Origin: Enoplolaimus lenunculus
Taxonomy: Eukaryota; Nematoda; Enoplea; Enoplida; Thoracostomopsidae
NCBI GenBank assembly: GCA_030248215.1
Contig: JASANG010001108.1
Coordinates: 1 to 64,000, forward strand
Length of the DNA stretch: 64,000 nucleotides
Direction of reading: 5' to 3'
Part shown: piece by piece, positions 58,612 through 64,000 of the stretch
How the letters are laid out: each line of letters opens with the position of its first letter
Numbering within the stretch: position 1 is the stretch's first letter
Program-made: the position numbers and the translations under genes
Notes under the pieces: generated by a model
What the model was told of the DNA's origin: nothing
Seen by the model: only the letters and a program-made list of their open reading frames with translations
Databases searched by the model: none

Positions 58612-61600
58612 TTAGTTTAACGGACGTTGAAAAACAAGCTTACTTCGAACATTTTCTCTGATTAGATTTCTGACTTCCCGGCGTCGAAGCAGTGTATTCC
58701 GTGTAATCGCTTCAAGTGCCGTTGTTGCAATTTCAGCTTTCTTTTTGTCTTTCATTGCTTCGGTGTATCGCACTGCGAGTGACAAGAAAAAGAAATAAAA
58801 TTGGAAACTCGACGGCGCCGGCCAGGGATACAACAGATCCGGAATAAAATTCGTATAAAACGTCTGTTGGTGGTCGATTTATCGAGTACACTTTTAAGTC
58901 CGTATTCTCAAATGTGTGTGGCATTTATTACCAGTTGATGATAGGTCTTGAAAACGTTAGAGCAAGCGCATGGTGAGGTTCAAAATTTAAACACACGGTT
59001 CGTGTTTGATTTGCGCTACTTTTGTGCCAATTTTGAGTCGTGCAATTGCGGATGTTTGTCAGTTTGAAAACATATCGCTAACTGATGATAGATGCTATAC
59101 GCGTTTGAGAATATGGGCCCTAAATGCAGCGTCAACGATTTGAATCAGGTCAATGTATACATGAGCCGAATATTTTTCAAATCCAATTGTTCAAAACACA
59201 TACCCCCGTTTGGTTCATTGAAACGAATTGGGATGTGTGTATTTTTGTACACGAAACCTTTACTAGGTCTTTATGGCAGATCCAGCCAATGTTACTTTTA
59301 CGGCGGTAACAGTAGGTTAAGCGTATTCCTAGGCCTAAGCCTAAGCGTTGCAAAAATCCTACTGCAACCAGGATGCAACCGGAATTTCGGTTTCCGGTAG
59401 GGAAATCCGGTATTTTTCAGTATCCGGTTCCGGTAAGAAATCAGGTATCTTTTCACCGGAATTTTCCGGTATTTTCGGTATTGAAAATTTTTTCTCATTC
59501 GAAAATTAAAAAAAAATTGGCATATTATTCGAACTTATTTATCTAAAATTGCCCAATCGTGTATTGCCAAAATTTTCAATTTGTGCCACAATCCATAATT
59601 TATCATATGTTTCCACCTACTGCATTTGTTTCAGGATTTCGGCATTCTAAATGGTGTGTTTTTAGCATTAAAAGCGATAAAATAGCGCTTAAGAATGGAT
59701 TTTTCGGTAACAAATATTTTTTATTATTCGACTCCGGTTTCGGTTCCGGTATTTTTTAACTTTCCGGTTCTGGTATTTTATAATTCCGGTTGCATCCTGC
59801 TGTATATATATAATATTATATATGTGTTATATATTTGTTTATTTTTTATTTATTTTTTACTTGCATGAATGAGCAGGATAAAGCCCCACGCAATGCTCCA
59901 AAACCAACCAATGAGCAGAAATGAAATGGTCATAATTTGTGCAATTCCAACTGCCCAATTGACAACACAGGCATGGACTCGGCGATTCTCTTTGACTTGC
60001 ATTCGCGGTTGCCCAAAGCATAGACCCAATAGTCCACTCAGTATGGTACCTGTCAATGTCAACATAGCTGAGTAAACGGTAGACCGGGTACACTGATTAC
60101 TTCTGTTATCCCGTAAACAGGACCGCAATAAAGACCGTAGCCAGCTCACCGTGCGAGGTAGATCCTGGAAAATTAATTACGAGAAGCATACGAGGGTTTG
60201 TGATGATTTGTAAGCTGATTCAAAACCTTTCTAGAGGGGAGACCAAAATTTTGTCCAGCGAGGGTGGTCTGAGCCTCCCTCGACTTGCCTCTGGCCACGG
60301 GCCGAGTTCGCAACCAAAGTTGACCGCAAAGATGGGCAAGAAAAGCTTTTCCAACCTAGAATTCTGCTACTATAAAGTTTCAGTCTATATTAATCATCGG
60401 GGTCTTCCGGCAAGAAGACAGAGAAACAAGGGGACTTAGAGACGCAAACGCGTATTTTTAGATTTAGACTTTAGGCCTACAATTATGATAAGGCTTATGT
60501 TTAGGCTTTAGACTTTAGGCTTAGGTTTAGGCTTTAGAATTTAGGCTTAGGTTTAATGATACACGACGTTGTCTTATTTGGATAGCAAAAGTGCAACTGA
60601 AGAACTTTATTAATTGTGCCGAAAAAAGTTTAAAAATCAAACAAATTTAAAAATTTTGAACTTTCAAATCAAAACTTACCAATGCCAGGAGCAATACAAT
60701 TAGTCGCAAGGCATAAACTGGCCAATGGTAGCGGAAGATGAGGTATTGCTTGGTGTAAGAGGGCGGTATCGGTTACTGAAAACGGTAAAACTGTATGTAG
60801 TGACTCTCATAAAGTCAAATATGCCAAAAGCAAGATGCATTGTATTTAAACTTCTCAAAAATGTTTCGTTTTGAATCTTCAACCCTGTAAATCCCAGTGA
60901 GTGGATTTTAACTCAGTATGAGTTGAATCACTCAATCTAGGTTAGGACTTTGAGAACTCAGAATTGTGAGTCAATAAAAGCTCACACTGATTAAATTATT
61001 AGACTCACCCGGAATCAACTGAACTAAGAGCGGGAATCAACTCAACTCAGAGCGAGTTAATGTTTACTGGTATTATCTCAGAAATAACTAACTCTCTAGC
61101 TTTTAGTTGATTAATCAACTCATTGAAATTTACAGTGATCAAACGATGTTAATAGTGCATGACCGCGGGCAGCAGATTTGCACCAGCAAGGTTTAAGCAT
61201 TGTAAACCAGCCCAATTGTAGAAATACGTGGGTGTAGATAGAATTTCATTTCGATTGTGAATAATGACGCCTAAAAGTATTTTTTTGGTTAATGAGCGAT
61301 CGTAGCCAGTGAGAAAATTTTGTCCTCTGCAGGTTATTAAGTTAATCTAAGGCCTGTGAAAGTCATTTTTTGTAGTCTTGCAAAATTTCGGAGAGGGGGG
61401 CTGAAATTTTTACCCCTATTTCCCATGTATATACACCCCACAAGGGATTGACTGAACGTTGTACACAAAAGTGACAAAGTTTTCTAACCTGGAATGTCAA
61501 CTTCGTCTCGATTGATTCCAAGCTCTTCGTCCATTTTCGCTGCTTCTTTTTCAGCCAATTTTTCTTGGATCGCTTCGTCTTCCATTTGTCTTCGCTAAAA

Positions 61601-62543
61601 TTATTCAAAATCAATATCAAGTACAAAAGCTGCACATTGACAGCCTTTAAAATATAAACCTGTTCTGTAAAAACACTCTACTTATAAAATACTAGCAGTC
61701 AAGCTCTGGATTAATATAGGTCTTACAGAACTCAGAATTGTGAACTGACTGAATTCATTAGAACTTAATTAATCAACTGACCTGAAATTAAAATCAGCTC
61801 AGAATGAGTTAATATTTACTGTTTATTCAGAAATAACAATAAACAAGTTCTTTCTGAGTTGATCAGTTAACTCAGTGAAATTTATACTGCGTGGGTGCTT
61901 ATCTTGCTGGATTGTGGATTGACCAGCACCCACAATACCTTTTGTTCATCGGTTTGCAAAATCCCTTGTCTTCGTCCGTACTCGATGATATACGGCAGCA
62001 GACGTTGAATTCGACACCATCCATAATTTTCGTCTCGTGGTTTGTTTTGCTCTTTCAACACTTCGTTATACTTTTGCATCAATGCATCGATATCTTCGGC
62101 TTCATCTTCTTTCGCCTTTTGTTCCTCCGATTCTGCAGGCACTACAATTTGCACTTTCTTTCGTTTTTTTCGTTTCTTTTTCTTTTTTCGTTTTTCTTTT
62201 TTTCGTCTCTCTTCGTCGTCGTCATCATTTTCTTCATTTTCAACCTTGTCGTTGCTGTTTTGCTGGTCGCTTTTGTTGCGTTCTTTTTCGGCACGTTTTC
62301 GTGCTCTTCGTTCTTCTTTGCGTTGTTGTTTTTGACGCTCCAGTGTTGCCGCAGACGCTGTTCGTTCATCGTTGTTCGCTTGTTCGTCGTTTTCGCGTTT
62401 GTGTTTGTTTGATTTCTTTGTTTTGTATTCTTCTGTTTGTTGTTTTTGAATCGATGAATGTCGTTGTTCCGAACGTTTTGTCGGCGTTTCGTTTTCGTTG
62501 AATACAACAATTGACACTGATTGTCGAGATCCTTCTTTTGACT
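58612..62543 (-). CDS. Stum/Spec3-family membrane protein, C-terminal part (5 exons)
   Basis: Minus-strand exons: 61939-62543, 61489-61594, 60680-60775, 59861-60049, 58612-58772; phases agree. The first begins at a 3' splice site (TTTTAG), so the start lies upstream and was not found. Exon A is very charged with a basic run (KKEKRKKKKKRKKRKK) after an acidic stretch. The membrane part reads AIPHLPLPLASLCLATNCIA, then PGIGTILSGLLGLCFG, then VVNWAVGIAQIMTISFLLIG and WFWSIAWGFILLIHA. From memory, human STUM has AIPYMPFPVAVICLFLN, VPGLGTFVSAF and GWIMSIFWG at the same places. Stum is a mechanotransduction protein in Drosophila; Spec3 was named from sea urchin cilia. The last exon adds RYTEAMKDKKK and a basic tail. 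If exon 4 is not spliced, a stop at 59850 ends the protein two codons later (HASKK). The long charged N-terminal region is an oddity relative to short vertebrate STUM. Confidence 0.82.
59287..59367. mobile_element. GTTACTTT/TTAGGC-core MITE, truncated
   Basis: The left end CCAATGTTACTTTTACGGCG continues to GGCCTAAGCCTAAGCGTTGC and then stops against the hAT-like MITE at 59369. The other end is missing. Confidence 0.6.
59369..59799. mobile_element. hAT-like MITE in the last Stum-like intron
   Basis: The ends are CAGGATGCAACCGGAATTTC and ATAATTCCGGTTGCATCCTG. Subterminal CCGGTA/CCGGTT runs. The flanks show no clear 8-bp match. Confidence 0.8.
60895..61140. mobile_element. CTGTAAATCCCAGTGAG-ended inverted-repeat element
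   Basis: The left end CCTGTAAATCCCAGTGAGTG faces the right end AACTCATTGAAATTTACAGT. The body repeats AACTCAG/CTGAGTT words. A related stretch occupies about 61715-61890 in the next intron (ATCAGTTAACTCAGTGAAAT). Confidence 0.6.
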
Positions 62544-63123
62544 CTAAAACAACAAAATTTGATTAATTTTGTCATCGTACAATTTGACAATTATTTCAAT
62601 AATTGCACCTTGCACAAAGTTTTATCCGGGCCGGTCCGCACAGTTCCCACTGCGTAGGTTTAAGGAAGAGTGGATGATCACTCTTTATAACAAGAGTGTA
62701 CAACTGGGTACATTATGTGTATTAAAGAATGTACCAAGCACGCGTTGCGTTTTGGCCTACCCTCCCCCCCCCTCGTTTGGGGGGTGTTGAAACCATGAAC
62801 GCAGGCCAATACTGTTGCGATACACAGTTCAAACCTTGTCCGGTTCTTGAATTAAGTTTAGCTGAGTTTTGTGTGCAGTTGACCCCCCTAAATAACGCGT
62901 ATTTTTGGAAGTTTCACACTCTTATTATCGACTCTTGGTATAAGTAATTTATACAGCGTATACACATGACAAATTCCCACAAGACGTTAATACCCCCATC
63001 ATGCACTCGAGCGCCCAGCTCCTGTAGCTGAGTTGTGATAGCAGATACCCTCTCGCCCTGACGGTCCGCGTTCGATTCCACAGTTGTAAAACTTTGCAAA
63101 TTCATGCGTGAAATGATTAAGAC
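62544..63123. other. Upstream of the last found Stum-like exon; SINE at the right
   Basis: No further Stum-like exon was recognised. A tRNA-like SINE stretch lies at about 62975-63085 (CTGTAGCTGAGTTGTGATAG with B box GCGTTCGATTCC, plus strand). The rest shows nothing nameable. Confidence 0.45.
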
Positions 63124-63124
63124 G

Positions 63125-63320
63125 GCCAGTGTTACTTTAAGGGGCGTATAAGCGTATTCCTAAGCCTAAGCCTAAGCGTTGCAAAAATGAGTTCCTAAGC
63201 CTAAACGTTGCAAAAATGAGTTCCTAAGCCTAAGCCTAAGACTAAACAAAAAATGTAATCTAGACTCTAAACCTACTCTTTTATAGACCCACCAGAAATC
63301 TGGACGCCCCACATGGGCCA
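63125..63320. mobile_element. GTTACTTT/TTAGGC-core MITE
   Basis: The left end is GGCCAGTGTTACTTTAAGGG and the right end TGGACGCCCCACATGGGCC. The core has two blocks of CCTAAGC separated by GTTGCAAAAATGAGTTCC, a small internal duplication. Confidence 0.75.
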
Positions 63321-63600
63321 TTATGACAATGACCATATTAGGTGTCAACAAACAGATATGTTATCTTTTACATAGAACTTCGCTGTTTATTATGATGATG
63401 CAGATAACCAGCTTGAAATTTTTCGGTTCAACTTTTAATACCACAACTTACTCATTCTTCGCACGTTTTTAATTGCCAGCCGTCATTCAAAAGCGTTAAA
63501 TATTAATTCCACTTGCCTCAAAACATTACAAATTAATGTAAAGTTGGAAACATTTATCTAAAAAACTAAAATTAGATCAGCGGTGTTATTAACAATTTGG

Positions 63601-64000
63601 GTCAATGTTACTTTTAAGGCTGTAACAGTGGATTAACCCCTTGGGGAAATAGAAAATATTCGTGTGAGAAAGGGTTAAGCGAAAAATTTTCAGTTTACTA
63701 TCTTTGAGTTGCCTGTAGGCAGCTCAGTGCACTGTATATACGTTAAATAGTATATATCGCACCGTGTTTAACAATTGCAACACGTATACATAGTACTAAA
63801 TTACCACAAGACGTGAGAGCCCCCTCGGGCTCGAGCGTCAAGCTCCTATAGCTGAGTGGTGATGGTATACGCCTCCCACGCCAGTCACCCGAGTTCGAAT
63901 CCTAGCATAAAAGTAGATCTCAGGGGAAATAGAAAATATTCATGTCAGAAAGGGTTAACCGTATTCCTAAGCCTAAGCCTATTAAGCCTAAGCCTAAGCC
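63601..64000. mobile_element. GTTACTTT/TTAGGC-core MITE split by a SINE
   Basis: The left part GTCAATGTTACTTTTAAGGC to GTGGATTAACC resumes at 63958 as GTTAACCGTATTCCTAAGCC and runs off the window in CCTAAGCC repeats. The inserted piece (63640-63958) is a tRNA-derived SINE. Confidence 0.75.
63640..63958 (+). mobile_element. tRNA-derived SINE bracketed by a 36-base direct repeat
   Basis: The A box TAGCTGAGTGGTGATGG (about 63849) and B box GAGTTCGAATCC (about 63891) are plus-oriented. GGGGAAATAGAAAATATTCG..GAAAGGGTTAA occurs at both ends of the element (63643-63679 and 63924-63959) with two or three changes. This is longer than a normal target duplication, so it seems part of the element. Confidence 0.75.

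Noticed and set aside
61891-62510. Plus-strand and other-frame long ORFs opposite the Stum-like charged exon
   Set aside because: They are shadows of the lysine/glutamate-rich minus-strand exon, which has correct splice sites and phase.
63900-64000. CCTAAGCC repeats at the window end as a telomere
   Set aside because: The same words fill MITE cores all over the window between defined ends, so a telomere is not needed.
1-64000. Retrovirus, LTR element or Polinton remains
   Set aside because: No reverse transcriptase, integrase, protease, capsid or envelope motif was recognised in any frame, and no long terminal repeats were found.

Overview
This is an AT-rich metazoan nuclear segment with short spliceosomal introns, mostly GT-AG with one AT-AC intron. 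It carries seven host protein genes or gene ends embedded in dense DNA-transposon debris. The gene set (WDR86-like, LIPT1, Rab43-like, TPRKB, PTK7, ATRAID, Stum/Spec3) and the two-exons-per-Ig layout of PTK7 fit an invertebrate, plausibly a deuterostome such as a tunicate. The species cannot be fixed from sequence alone. I assembled each gene by hand from ORF segments, splice sites and phase. All intron phases inside each model agree.

Layout from left to right: 3' end of a WDR86-like WD40 gene (+, 889-2513); LIPT1 (-, 5054-9618, 5 exons, 379 aa); Rab43-like GTPase (-, 14297-16471, 3 exons, 226 aa); TPRKB, the CGI-121 subunit of KEOPS (+, 17879-19816, 4 exons, 185 aa); PTK7 receptor pseudokinase (-, 26252-47571, 19 exons, 1318 aa); ATRAID (+, 49449-50954, 2 exons, 234 aa); 3' part of a Stum/Spec3-family membrane protein (-, 58612-62543, 5 exons seen, 5' end not found). 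Rab/TPRKB and PTK7/ATRAID are head-to-head pairs with short intergenic spaces. The other junctions are tail-to-tail or tandem and hold the larger repeat deposits. The genes do not form one pathway: lipoate attachment in mitochondria, tRNA t6A synthesis, vesicle traffic, Wnt/planar-polarity receptor signalling and membrane proteins are all present.

Repeats: (1) a hAT-like non-autonomous family with CAGGGTGCAA ends, four copies with exact or one-mismatch 8-bp target duplications; (2) a family with GTTACTTTAAGGGGCG ends and a core of TTAGGC-like repeats, more than a dozen copies; (3) tRNA-derived SINEs; (4) foldback elements; (5) several tandem arrays (83, 21, 50, 45 and 25 bp units), most inside introns or between genes. 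No reverse transcriptase, integrase, capsid or envelope gene was recognised, and no CRISPR or rRNA.

Most interesting: a U12-type AT-AC intron placed directly after the catalytic lysine codon of LIPT1; an 83-bp minisatellite in the next LIPT1 intron that multiplies the real exon end and its 5' splice site about seven times; and a minisatellite built from a decamer (GGNNNNGGAC) that expanded inside a terminal-inverted-repeat element.
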